The notes beneath the pieces were generated by a model. The model was not told the DNA's origin, searched no databases, and saw only the letters and a program-made list of their open reading frames with translations. Both the position numbers and the translations under genes were made by a program. Of a DNA stretch of 35,924 bases, positions 1 to 7,324 are shown in pieces (the first letter of the stretch is position 1; every line of letters begins with the position of its first letter). The stretch comes from Deltaproteobacteria bacterium (GTDB lineage: Bacteria; Desulfobacterota; Syntrophia; Syntrophales; Smithellaceae): assembly GCA_025355175.1 (NCBI GenBank), contig JANYAF010000205.1, positions 1 through 35,924 on the forward strand, given 5' to 3'.

Positions 1-833
1 TCGAAACGTCCCCTCTTCTGACCATCCGCTCCGGTGAAGGCGCCTTTTTCATGACCGAAAAGCTCGCTGTCCAAAAGCGTGTCGGGAATGGCGCCGCAAT
101 TCACCTTGATAAAGGGGCCACCCCTGCGTTGGGAGGAATAATGGATGGCATTGGCGATCACGTCTTTGCCCGAGCCGGTCTCTCCCAGAAGCAGCACGGG
201 ACTGGTCAGCGGCGCCACCTGGCGGACCATGGCCATAATATCTTTCAATCCGGAGTTCTCGCCAATGATTTTGTCGCCGTAGATATCCCGCAGCTCTTTC
301 TGCAGGTAGCGGTTGTCATCCGCAAGCTTGTCTTTGAGATTGGACAGCTCGCGATGTTTCAAAGCGTTGTCCAGAGCAATGGTAAAGGGTTCGGCAACCA
401 GCGACAGCAAATGCGCATGCTCCTCCTGGTATTTGTTTTTACCGTCAGTCCGCATCGACAGGGCGCCGCCCCTGTCCTCGTCCATCATCAGATAGAGAAG
501 CATCACGGAAGAGTCAGACGGCTTTCCGCGGCGGATCATCGTTTTGACGAGAAGATCGCGCTCCGGATGATTAATGATCTTTACCGGTTCCGGCGACTCT
601 TCCAACTTCCCCCGCAGGGAGGTAACTTTATCGACAACAAAGCTTCCGGACGCACTGACGCGGGCGATGGTACGCATAGCGCTAAGTCCTGGTTCATAGA
701 GATGGAGCCCCATGGCATCGAGAGGCATGAATTCCCGTAAATATTGAAAAGCCCTGGCCAGGGCCGTCCTGATGTCCAGCGAGCCGCATACTCTTGTAGT
801 CACTTCCCTGAAAAAAACGTTTTCATCAATCAT
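1..833 (-). CDS. Sigma-54-dependent transcriptional activator (GAF + AAA+), 3' end outside window
   Basis: Reading leftward on the minus strand from ATG at 833 gives an open frame that runs off the window start (about 277 residues seen). The start is preceded by an AAGGGG-type ribosome site. The N-terminal ~155 residues look like a GAF sensor domain. Next comes a sigma-54 interaction/AAA+ domain with a Walker A (GETGSGKD) and the diagnostic GAFTGA loop that contacts sigma-54 (about 30-50 bases from the window edge). The rest of the AAA+ domain and the expected DNA-binding helix-turn-helix lie outside. It is divergent from the oxidoreductase operon at 1359, which has a sigma-54-type promoter and three upstream dyads, so it is the obvious candidate activator of that operon. 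There is no receiver domain at the N terminus, so it probably senses a small molecule directly. The ligand cannot be told from sequence. Family call is firm; target is inferred. Confidence 0.93.
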   Translation of the reverse strand, partial: MIDENVFFREVTTRVCGSLDIRTALARAFQYLREFMPLDAMGLHLYEPGLSAMRTIARVSASGSFVVDKVTSLRGKLEESPEPVKIINHPERDLLVKTMIRRGKPSDSSVMLLYLMMDEDRGGALSMRTDGKNKYQEEHAHLLSLVAEPFTIALDNALKHRELSNLKDKLADDNRYLQKELRDIYGDKIIGENSGLKDIMAMVRQVAPLTSPVLLLGETGSGKDVIANAIHYSSQRRGGPFIKVNCGAIPDTLLDSELFGHEKGAFTGADGQKRGRF

Positions 834-981
834 CAAAGGCCCCTTCTTAATCAATCACCTCGCAAGCTACGGAGAATTAACGCTCGTCCCGCAGCAGCGG
901 GATTAACGAACAGCCGCTCTTCTTTGTGAGCAATTTACCCGGTGCTGCGCACCAGGTTATTAATGGAAGAAACTGTAATCT

Positions 982-1075
982 CCCCTCCCTCGATGGGAGG
1001 GGGCAGGGGGGAGGGTGGAAACAAAGGCTTCCCCTCCCCTCAATCCCCGTCCACCAGGGGCGGGGAAGTTTCTTA
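982..1075. repeat. G/C-rich intergenic repeat with hairpin
   Basis: The segment begins with a perfect 8-bp inverted repeat, CCCCTCCC / GGGAGGGG at 982-989 and 995-1002, with a TCGAT loop. It continues with further G- and C-runs up to about 1075. The style (complementary poly-purine and poly-pyrimidine blocks) resembles dispersed intergenic repeats of many proteobacterial genomes. Copy number elsewhere cannot be seen here. Confidence 0.5.
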
Positions 1076-1106
1076 GGAGGAGCAAGGCTGCAAATCCCTA
1101 TCACGG

Positions 1107-1124
1107 ATTGCCCCTTGAGGCAAT
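1107..1124. promoter_or_regulatory. Upstream activator dyad 1 (putative bEBP site)
   Basis: ATTGCCCCTTGAGGCAAT: inverted repeat ATTGCC / GGCAAT with a 6-bp centre. It is the first of three related 18-bp sites, about 130 bp upstream of the predicted sigma-54 start site, a usual distance for enhancer-binding activators. Assignment to the divergent activator is inference. Confidence 0.6.
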
Positions 1125-1127
1125 TAT

Positions 1128-1145
1128 TTTGTGCCAGAGGACAAT
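1128..1145. promoter_or_regulatory. Upstream activator site 2 (degenerate copy)
   Basis: TTTGTGCCAGAGGACAAT matches site 3 at 14 of 18 positions and lies 21 bp after site 1, so it would sit on the same helix face. It is less symmetric than the flanking copies. Confidence 0.5.
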
Positions 1146-1150
1146 CATTT

Positions 1151-1168
1151 ATTGCGCCATAGGGCAAT
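1151..1168. promoter_or_regulatory. Upstream activator dyad 3 (putative bEBP site)
   Basis: ATTGCGCCATAGGGCAAT has ATTGC / GCAAT arms, like site 1 (14 of 18 identical). It begins 23 bp after site 2 and ends about 50 bp before the -24 element. Confidence 0.6.
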
Positions 1169-1217
1169 TGGCGGAAAGAAACTCAACAAACATCCTGGAA
1201 TGACTTGATTTTTATTA

Positions 1218-1233
1218 TGGCACGATAATCGCT
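1218..1233 (+). promoter_or_regulatory. Sigma-54 (-24/-12) promoter
   Basis: TGGCACGATAATCGCT matches the sigma-54 consensus TGGCACG-N4-TTGCW except for one base (TCGC for TTGC). The invariant GG (1219-1220) and GC (1231-1232) have the required 12-bp offset. Transcription would start near 1244 and give a leader of about 115 nt before the gene at 1359. Confidence 0.72.
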
Positions 1234-1358
1234 CTAAAATACATGGCAATAAAACCGTAAATGGTGTGAATATAAAATCATGCTGAATCACGATTTGGCA
1301 GTAAAACCGTAGACGAAACACATACTCATCAGGAAGATGAATCATTCAAGGAGGGAAC

Positions 1359-4073
1359 ATGTCGTCATCACATGTAAAAGAAGGAAGAGATCTCACCAAA
1401 CACAATTCCGTTTTTGACGCCGTCGTTGTCGGCGCGGGAAACGGCGGCCTGACGGGGGCTCTCACCCTGTGCAAGGCAGGGAAAAAAGTGCTTCTGCTGG
1501 AACGTCACAACATCCCTGGCGGCTGCGGAACCACCTTCCGGCGCGGACGCTTCGAATTTGAAGTGGCGCTGCACCAGCTCTACGACATCAACAACAACTA
1601 CCGCGGCGAAAAAGGCTTCCTGCGCAGAATCTTCGAGGAGCTGAACGTCTGGAACAAAATCGATTTCGCCATGCAGAAGGACGCCTTTACCCTGGCCATT
1701 CCGGGCGTGGGCGAAATCACGCTGCCCGGCTCCCATGACGGTTTCGTGCAAAAGCTCCAGGAGATCGCTCCGGACAGTGCCGACGCAATCCGCGATTATC
1801 AGGCCCTGGTGGACAAAATCGGCGAAGAGTCGGGCCTGCTGTATGAAAGCATCGCCCAGGACGAACCGCTGACGCGCGAGAAGGCTCCTCTGATCTTCGA
1901 ATACGGGGCCAAAACCGGCAAGGAAGTGCTGGACCGATACTTTAAAAACCCGATGGTGAAAGGCGTGTACAAGGCGCTCTTCGGCTATCTGGGCATGCCC
2001 GTCGACCGGGTTCCTTTTATGGCTCTGGCCGCTCTGTATGCCCGGGGCGAAGGCACATCTTATGTCAAAGGCGGCTCCCAGGCCATGTCCAGCGCCATCG
2101 CTGATGAATTTATGGCAACGGGCGGAACCATCAAGTTCAACACGGCCGTGGAGAAAATTCTGGTGGAAGACGGTTCGGTCAGAGGCGTTCTGACGGATGC
2201 GGGCGAACTCTTCCGGACGGACACGGTCCTCTGCAACGCCAACCGGATCAATGTTTACGTGGATATGATCGACGAACAGCACGTTCCCGAAAGCGTGTTT
2301 GCGGATCTGCGGGTTTCCACCCCCAGCATGTCGTCGTTCGGTCTTTTTATCGGTCTTAACTGCACGGCCGAAGAAGCCGGCATCAAACATGCCACAAGCT
2401 TCATGGCCGCTCCGATGGGCGGCCCGCGAATGCGCTATGACGTGGGGCTGCGCCAGACCAACGTCATCCCCGGTGGATATATGTCCTGCTATAACATCGA
2501 TGATCCCGACGCCAGTCCGCAGGGAACCAGCGTCCTCACCATTCTTTCCAGCCAGATGGCCGATGCGTGGATCAGCCTGCCGCCCGAAAAATACCACGAC
2601 GCAAAAATGGAATACGCCGAAAAACTCCTCGACTTCCTGTATCAGTTTCACCCGAATATTCGCGGTCACATCGAAGAGATGGAAGCCTTCACTCCGATCA
2701 CGCTGATGCGGTATATCCATTCACCCGGCGGCTGCATTTACGGCGTGGATGCTTATTTCAAGGATCTGCTCGCCAACAAGATACAGGCCCGCTCCCCCAT
2801 CAAGGGACTTTACTTCTGCGGCGCTTCGCTGCTCTTCGGCGGTTTCAATACCACGCTGACATCCGGCTATACGGCGGCAAAACTGATCATCAAAGATTCG
2901 ACGGGCCGCGTACCCAAAGATCCCACAACGTTTGAAGGTTTGGACGGGCTGGATTCGATTCAAAAAGAAATTGAAGTCGGCAAACGATACAATCTCGATC
3001 ACCGGTGCAACCGGGGCGACATCAAACGGGCGCTGGACGTCCTTCATCCCCAAAGCATCGAATACCGGGTTACGGAAATCCGCAAAGAGACAAAAAGCGC
3101 CAAAACGATCCGTCTTGCGCCTGTGGGCGGATACCTTCCGCCGTTTGTTCCCGGCCAGTACATCAATCTGAACGTGGAAATCAAAGGCATCCGCACCAGC
3201 CGGCCTTACAGCATTTCCTCGCCCGCCACCGAGCGCTCGTATTATGAAATCACGGTGAGGAAAGCCAAAAACGGCTTTGTGTCGGACTACCTGCTCAAGG
3301 GGCTCACGGTCGGCGATCTGCTGACCAGTTCCGCACCTACGGGCCATTTCTATCGAATGGAGGCCGTGCACGGCAACAGAATGGTTTTCATTGCCGGCGG
3401 CTCGGGCATCACCCCGTTCATGAGCATGCTGCAAACCGATTTCGACAAATTAAACCGCAGCAATCAGGTCGATCTGATTTACGGCTGCGCCAGGCAGAAG
3501 GATATCCTTTTTGAATCGAGGCTTCGCAAACTTGAAAAGGAAGGACTCTTCAAGATGCATCCGGTTATTTCGGAACCGGATGCCGGATGCAGCGAGCGTC
3601 AGGGATTTATTACGGCGGACATCATCAAGGGTATTGCCGATGATGTTGCACAGTGTACATTTTTTCTTTGCGGCCCTACTGCCATGTATGATTTTGTCCT
3701 GCCCGAGCTTCAGAAGCTGGGCGTCACCGGCCGACAAATCCGCTGCGAAGTCCAAACGGCACCTGCTGATCCCACGCGGCTGCCCGGCTGGCCGGAGAGC
3801 GTGGGGGACAAGGATAAGTTTGCGATCACTCTGCCAGACGGCCGCAAGTTTAAGGCAAAAGCTACCGAAACCGTGCTTGCCGCCCTGGAGCGAGGCGGCG
3901 TGGTTGTACCCTCTTTGTGCCGCAGCGGCGAATGCAGTGCCTGCCGCGCCAAACTTATATCCGGTAAGGTATTTCACCCCGGGTCCGAACTGTTGCGCAA
4001 ATCGGATATGAGATTCGGGTATATTCATCCCTGCGTCACCTATCCAATCAGCGATATTGAAATTCTGCTGTAA
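1359..4073 (+). CDS. RetSat/CrtI-like FAD oxidoreductase fused to FNR reductase and 2Fe-2S ferredoxin
   Basis: A 904-residue, apparently cytoplasmic fusion. Residues ~18-515 are a flavin amine-oxidase-type fold closest in style to phytoene desaturase/retinol saturase proteins: dinucleotide loop VGAGNGG at 24-30 and a conserved PGG(C) turn after the first strand. Residues ~567-800 form a ferredoxin-NADP reductase module with the FAD motif RPYSIS (615-620), the nucleotide motif GGSGITPF (680-687) and CGPT (771-774). Residues ~820-904 are a plant-type ferredoxin with C854, C859, C862 and C892 as [2Fe-2S] ligands. Electrons would flow NAD(P)H to FAD to [2Fe-2S] to the second FAD, making the saturase-like domain self-sufficient, although the reverse direction is also possible. 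The substrate is unknown. ATG 1359 follows AAGGAGGG. It heads the operon behind the sigma-54 promoter and ends 31 bp before the dienoyl-CoA-reductase-like gene. Confidence 0.9.
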   Translation: MSSSHVKEGRDLTKHNSVFDAVVVGAGNGGLTGALTLCKAGKKVLLLERHNIPGGCGTTFRRGRFEFEVALHQLYDINNNYRGEKGFLRRIFEELNVWNKIDFAMQKDAFTLAIPGVGEITLPGSHDGFVQKLQEIAPDSADAIRDYQALVDKIGEESGLLYESIAQDEPLTREKAPLIFEYGAKTGKEVLDRYFKNPMVKGVYKALFGYLGMPVDRVPFMALAALYARGEGTSYVKGGSQAMSSAIADEFMATGGTIKFNTAVEKILVEDGSVRGVLTDAGELFRTDTVLCNANRINVYVDMIDEQHVPESVFADLRVSTPSMSSFGLFIGLNCTAEEAGIKHATSFMAAPMGGPRMRYDVGLRQTNVIPGGYMSCYNIDDPDASPQGTSVLTILSSQMADAWISLPPEKYHDAKMEYAEKLLDFLYQFHPNIRGHIEEMEAFTPITLMRYIHSPGGCIYGVDAYFKDLLANKIQARSPIKGLYFCGASLLFGGFNTTLTSGYTAAKLIIKDSTGRVPKDPTTFEGLDGLDSIQKEIEVGKRYNLDHRCNRGDIKRALDVLHPQSIEYRVTEIRKETKSAKTIRLAPVGGYLPPFVPGQYINLNVEIKGIRTSRPYSISSPATERSYYEITVRKAKNGFVSDYLLKGLTVGDLLTSSAPTGHFYRMEAVHGNRMVFIAGGSGITPFMSMLQTDFDKLNRSNQVDLIYGCARQKDILFESRLRKLEKEGLFKMHPVISEPDAGCSERQGFITADIIKGIADDVAQCTFFLCGPTAMYDFVLPELQKLGVTGRQIRCEVQTAPADPTRLPGWPESVGDKDKFAITLPDGRKFKAKATETVLAALERGGVVVPSLCRSGECSACRAKLISGKVFHPGSELLRKSDMRFGYIHPCVTYPISDIEILL

Positions 4074-4104
4074 GGCATACCAACTTGATACGGAGATTTA
4101 TATC

Positions 4105-6162
4105 ATGGAAATTTTGAACAAATTATCTCAGACAAATTCAGACAAGCAGCAAAAGGGGCGGAGAGACGATATCCTTTTTTCACCCGTTACCATCAACAAG
4201 ATGGTCGTCCCCAATCGCATTCTGATGCCGGCCATGCACCTCAACATGGTTACGACACCGTATATCAACGATCGGATCATCGCCTTCTACGCTGCACGGG
4301 CGCGCGGAGGCGCAGGCGTCTTGATCGCCGGCTATGCCGGCGTCAATGAATCTTCCGGTGGCGGCGTCATCGGCGCGTATGCCGATGATTTCATCGGGGG
4401 GCTGTCGCATTTGCGTAAAGCCATGCAACTGGGCGGCGGAAAAGCGGGCCTGCAATTGAACCACGCGGGTCGATACGCCCATTCCATCATGATGGAAGGA
4501 AAGCAGGCCGTGGCGCCATCCGCCGTCTTCTCCAATTTTACACATGAAACGCCGCGGGCGTTGGAATTGGAAGAAATCAAACAGACAATCCAGGATTTCG
4601 CCGATGCGGCCATCCGAACGAAAAAAGCGGGATTTGATTTTGTCGAGATCCTGGCCGGAACGGGCTATCTCATCAGCCAATTTCTATCCGACCTGACGAA
4701 TCAGCGGGATGACGAATACGGCGGGTCGTGGGAAAACCGCATGCGCTTTGGACTGGAAATCGCTTCCGCCGTCCGCAAGGCCGTGGGAAGCGACTATCCG
4801 GTGATGTGGCGGATCAATGGCAATGATTTGATGGTCAACGGGATCGGAAGAATCCGCCTTCAGGAATACGCCGCGCTGATCGTTAAAAACGGCGCAGATG
4901 CCATCTCCGTAAATGTCGGATGGCACGAAGCACGGGTGCCGCAGCTCGTTACGGAAGTGCCGCGCGCCGCCTATGCTTATCTGGCCAGGGGAATCAAGGA
5001 ATGCGTCAACGTTCCGGTCATCGCCGGGCACCGCATCAACGATCCGCAAACGGCCCGCCAGATGATCGAGGACGACCTCTGCGACATGGTGGCCATGGGC
5101 CGGCCGCTGATTGCCGATCCCGACCTGCCGAAAAAGACGGCTGAAAACAGAGAAAACGAAATCATTCACTGCATCGCCTGCGCTCAGGGATGTTTCGATC
5201 ACCTCTTCGTGGTGCAGCCTGTGGAATGCCTGTGCAACCCCGAGGCAGGACATGAACTCACGGCCGTTTCCGGAAAAACGGATACCCCAAAGAAAATCCT
5301 CGTCTGCGGGGGCGGCCCCGCTGGAATGGCCGCTGCAGCCGCGGCGGCCCAGCGCGGTCATGATGTGGTGCTGTATGAAAGAAGCGGACAACTCGGAGGA
5401 CAACTCCTGATCGCCGGAAGCCCTCCCGGCCGCGAAGAATTTACTGTACTGGCCTCGGATCTGCAGGCTCAACTGGAACCGAGCGGCGTAAAGAAAGTGG
5501 TCCTCGGCGAAGAAGTGAATGAAGACATCATCGCCAGGGAAAAACCGGATATTGTTCTATTGGCAACCGGCGCTGTGGAAATTGTACCGAACATTCCGGG
5601 CGCCACGCTCCCTCATGTGGTGAGCGCCTGGGATGTTTTGGCCGGGCGGGTTGGGACCGGAAAGAGCGTTGCGATCATCGGCGGCGGCGCGGTTGGTGTG
5701 GAAACGGCGATCTTTCTGGCCCAGAAGGGCACCCTACCCGCCGATGCCCTCAAATTTCTTTTTATCAACAGGGCAGAACCCGTCGAGGACCTTTACAGAC
5801 TCTCAACGATCGGAACCAAGAAAGTTGTCATCATCGAGATGCTCGAACACGTCGGCGCGGATATCGGAAAGTCAACAAGGTGGGGGATGATGCAGGATAT
5901 GCACCGCCATCGCGTGCGGATCAAGACAAACACGAGGGCGAAGGAAATTACGCCGACCGGTGTTATTGCCGAAACCGCAGACGGCATGCAGGAAATTCCC
6001 GCCGACACCATTGTGCTGGCCCTGGGATCCAGATCATACAATCCGCTGGAGGAAATATTTAAAAAAAAGGGCATTCCTTATCGGGTTATCGGCGATGCCC
6101 GACAGATCGCCAAAGCGTTTGACGCTATTCACGAAGGGCATCACGTCGCTTGTGAAATATAA
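4105..6162 (+). CDS. 2,4-dienoyl-CoA reductase-like Fe-S flavoenzyme (OYE/FadH family)
   Basis: A 685-residue protein with the layout of FadH, trimethylamine dehydrogenase and bile-acid BaiCD/BaiH enzymes. It has an FMN-binding old-yellow-enzyme barrel (~22-345), a [4Fe-4S] loop (C356, C359, C363, with C375 as likely fourth ligand), then FAD and NAD(P) Rossmann domains (GGGPAG at 402-407; GGGAVG at 526-531). Y188 (in GYLI) and H274 (in GWHEAR) align with the proton-donor Tyr and His of E. coli FadH, which favours reduction of a conjugated dienoyl- or enoyl-CoA. A longer frame exists from TTG 4057, overlapping the previous stop. I prefer ATG 4105, which follows CGGAGA and gives a family-like N terminus. 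The tight spacing to the upstream fusion gene indicates co-transcription. The exact substrate is not determined, and a steroid- or bile-acid-like enone remains possible. Confidence 0.9.
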   Translation: MEILNKLSQTNSDKQQKGRRDDILFSPVTINKMVVPNRILMPAMHLNMVTTPYINDRIIAFYAARARGGAGVLIAGYAGVNESSGGGVIGAYADDFIGGLSHLRKAMQLGGGKAGLQLNHAGRYAHSIMMEGKQAVAPSAVFSNFTHETPRALELEEIKQTIQDFADAAIRTKKAGFDFVEILAGTGYLISQFLSDLTNQRDDEYGGSWENRMRFGLEIASAVRKAVGSDYPVMWRINGNDLMVNGIGRIRLQEYAALIVKNGADAISVNVGWHEARVPQLVTEVPRAAYAYLARGIKECVNVPVIAGHRINDPQTARQMIEDDLCDMVAMGRPLIADPDLPKKTAENRENEIIHCIACAQGCFDHLFVVQPVECLCNPEAGHELTAVSGKTDTPKKILVCGGGPAGMAAAAAAAQRGHDVVLYERSGQLGGQLLIAGSPPGREEFTVLASDLQAQLEPSGVKKVVLGEEVNEDIIAREKPDIVLLATGAVEIVPNIPGATLPHVVSAWDVLAGRVGTGKSVAIIGGGAVGVETAIFLAQKGTLPADALKFLFINRAEPVEDLYRLSTIGTKKVVIIEMLEHVGADIGKSTRWGMMQDMHRHRVRIKTNTRAKEITPTGVIAETADGMQEIPADTIVLALGSRSYNPLEEIFKKKGIPYRVIGDARQIAKAFDAIHEGHHVACEI

Positions 6163-6226
6163 AAGACAGGCCTGACGCCCTCCAGCAATTTGCAATGAGA
6201 GAAGAGCGAGGTGATCATCCCGGAGG

Positions 6227-6256
6227 TTGACACGGAAATGCCCCATGTTGTATGTA
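6227..6256 (+). promoter_or_regulatory. Candidate sigma-70 promoter upstream of crotonase gene
   Basis: TTGACA at 6227-6232, 18-bp spacer, TATGTA at 6251-6256. It lies in the 192-bp gap before the crotonase gene, so that gene may have its own promoter as well as read-through from the sigma-54 operon. The gap shows no gene. Confidence 0.4.
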
Positions 6257-6354
6257 AAGGCTGGTGGCGCGGCTGCCCTGCCATATCGGAAGAATAGCCA
6301 GAAATCTGATCATCGGATTGTAAAAGTCCGCGGCGGAAAGGAAAAGGAAAAATC

Positions 6355-7158
6355 ATGAGTGAACTGGTGAAGATTACAATCGAAAACAACGTAGCGGATG
6401 TCCGCTTTAACAGGCCTGAGAAATACAACGCCCTGAGCTTTGATATGATTGATGCCATGGCCAACGCCATTAACCGACTGGCCAAGGAACCCGGAGTCCG
6501 GGTTGTTGTCATCTCCGGCGAGGGCAAGAGCTTCTGCGCCGGGCTGGATGTTGAAAACTTCGCGGCCCTGCAATCCGGAGAAAATAAGTTTCCCAATCTT
6601 ACGGATCGATACCAAAACCGGATTTCCAATATCTATCAGCATATCGGATTTGGGTGGAAAGAGCTTCCCGTGCCGGTGATCGCGGCCATTCATGGCGTAG
6701 CGCTGGGCGGCGGTTTTCAGATCGCCATGGGGGCGGACATTCGGTTCAGCACACCCGACGCCAAATTCTCGCTCATGGAAATGAAATGGGGATTGATTCC
6801 GGATATGAGCGTGACCCAGACCATCCGTGATATCGTGTCGATTGACGTGGCCAAGGAACTGATCTTTACGGGTAAAATCATCAAAGGCGAAGAAGCGGCC
6901 CGCTTGAATCTGGTGACGCACATCTCAGAAAAACCCTATGACGACGCCATGACCCTGGCCCGGGAAATCGCCTCCAAAAATCCCGATGCCGTGCGCGCGG
7001 CGAAAAAACTCATCAACGAAGTATGGCATGGCGACTCAGGCCTCGGCCTGATGATGGAATCCGAACTGATGATGACGCTCATGGGAAGTCCGAACCAACT
7101 GGAGGCGGTTGCCGCCAACTTTACTCAGAATCCGCCTAAGTTCAAGGACCCGGTGTGA
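6355..7158 (+). CDS. Crotonase-family protein (enoyl-CoA hydratase/isomerase, atypical active site)
   Basis: A 267-residue crotonase-fold protein with both oxyanion-hole segments (CAGLD at 61-65; GVALGGGF at 114-121). At the two positions that hold catalytic glutamates in rat hydratase, the first is Gln (Q122) and the second is Glu (E142). Asp150 sits eight residues after E142, the same E/D spacing as the dienoyl-CoA isomerase ECH1, whose third acid is replaced here by Q122. A simple hydratase is therefore less likely than an isomerase-type reaction. The many crotonase subfamilies with a WGLIPD-type motif have few tested members. ATG 6355 follows AAAGGAAAAGG. Position after the dienoyl-CoA-reductase-like gene supports a shared unsaturated acyl-CoA pathway, though a 192-bp gap with a possible promoter separates them. 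Confidence 0.88.
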   Translation: MSELVKITIENNVADVRFNRPEKYNALSFDMIDAMANAINRLAKEPGVRVVVISGEGKSFCAGLDVENFAALQSGENKFPNLTDRYQNRISNIYQHIGFGWKELPVPVIAAIHGVALGGGFQIAMGADIRFSTPDAKFSLMEMKWGLIPDMSVTQTIRDIVSIDVAKELIFTGKIIKGEEAARLNLVTHISEKPYDDAMTLAREIASKNPDAVRAAKKLINEVWHGDSGLGLMMESELMMTLMGSPNQLEAVAANFTQNPPKFKDPV

Positions 7159-7227
7159 CGGCCCGGCTTAACCGGTCATCTTTCCGATCAGGACATTACG
7201 CTCTTATATTATCCCCCGGCAACCCAC

Positions 7228-7257
7228 TTGACAACCGGAAAATGATAACCATGTATA
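7228..7257 (+). promoter_or_regulatory. Sigma-70-type promoter of htpG
   Basis: TTGACA at 7228-7233, 18-bp spacer, TGTATA at 7252-7257, about 65 bp before the htpG start. No CIRCE element or clear sigma-32 signature is visible. Confidence 0.55.
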
Positions 7258-7324
7258 GGGTCGTAATAACCATGCGGGAAATAATTTTATAGAATAAATT
7301 CAATAATATACATCAGGAGACCTT

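Larger units (their letters stand above)
834..1358. other. Divergent regulatory intergenic region
   Basis: This 525-bp gap separates the sigma-54 activator from the oxidoreductase operon. I see no convincing gene in it. It holds a G/C-rich hairpin repeat (982-1075), three related 18-bp dyads (1107-1168), a -24/-12 promoter (1218-1233) and an 18-bp direct repeat in the predicted leader (1244-1261 and 1296-1313). Short open frames here have no recognisable product and run through the repeat. Confidence 0.7.

Noticed and set aside
926-1203. Short open frames in the divergent intergenic gap
   Set aside because: They run through the G/C-rich repeat and the dyads, lack ribosome sites and show no protein family pattern.
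1368-2720. A 450-codon open frame on the minus strand inside the saturase fusion gene
   Set aside because: No recognisable domains, a composition rich in His, Phe and Val typical of antisense shadows of GC-biased genes, and full overlap with a well-supported gene.
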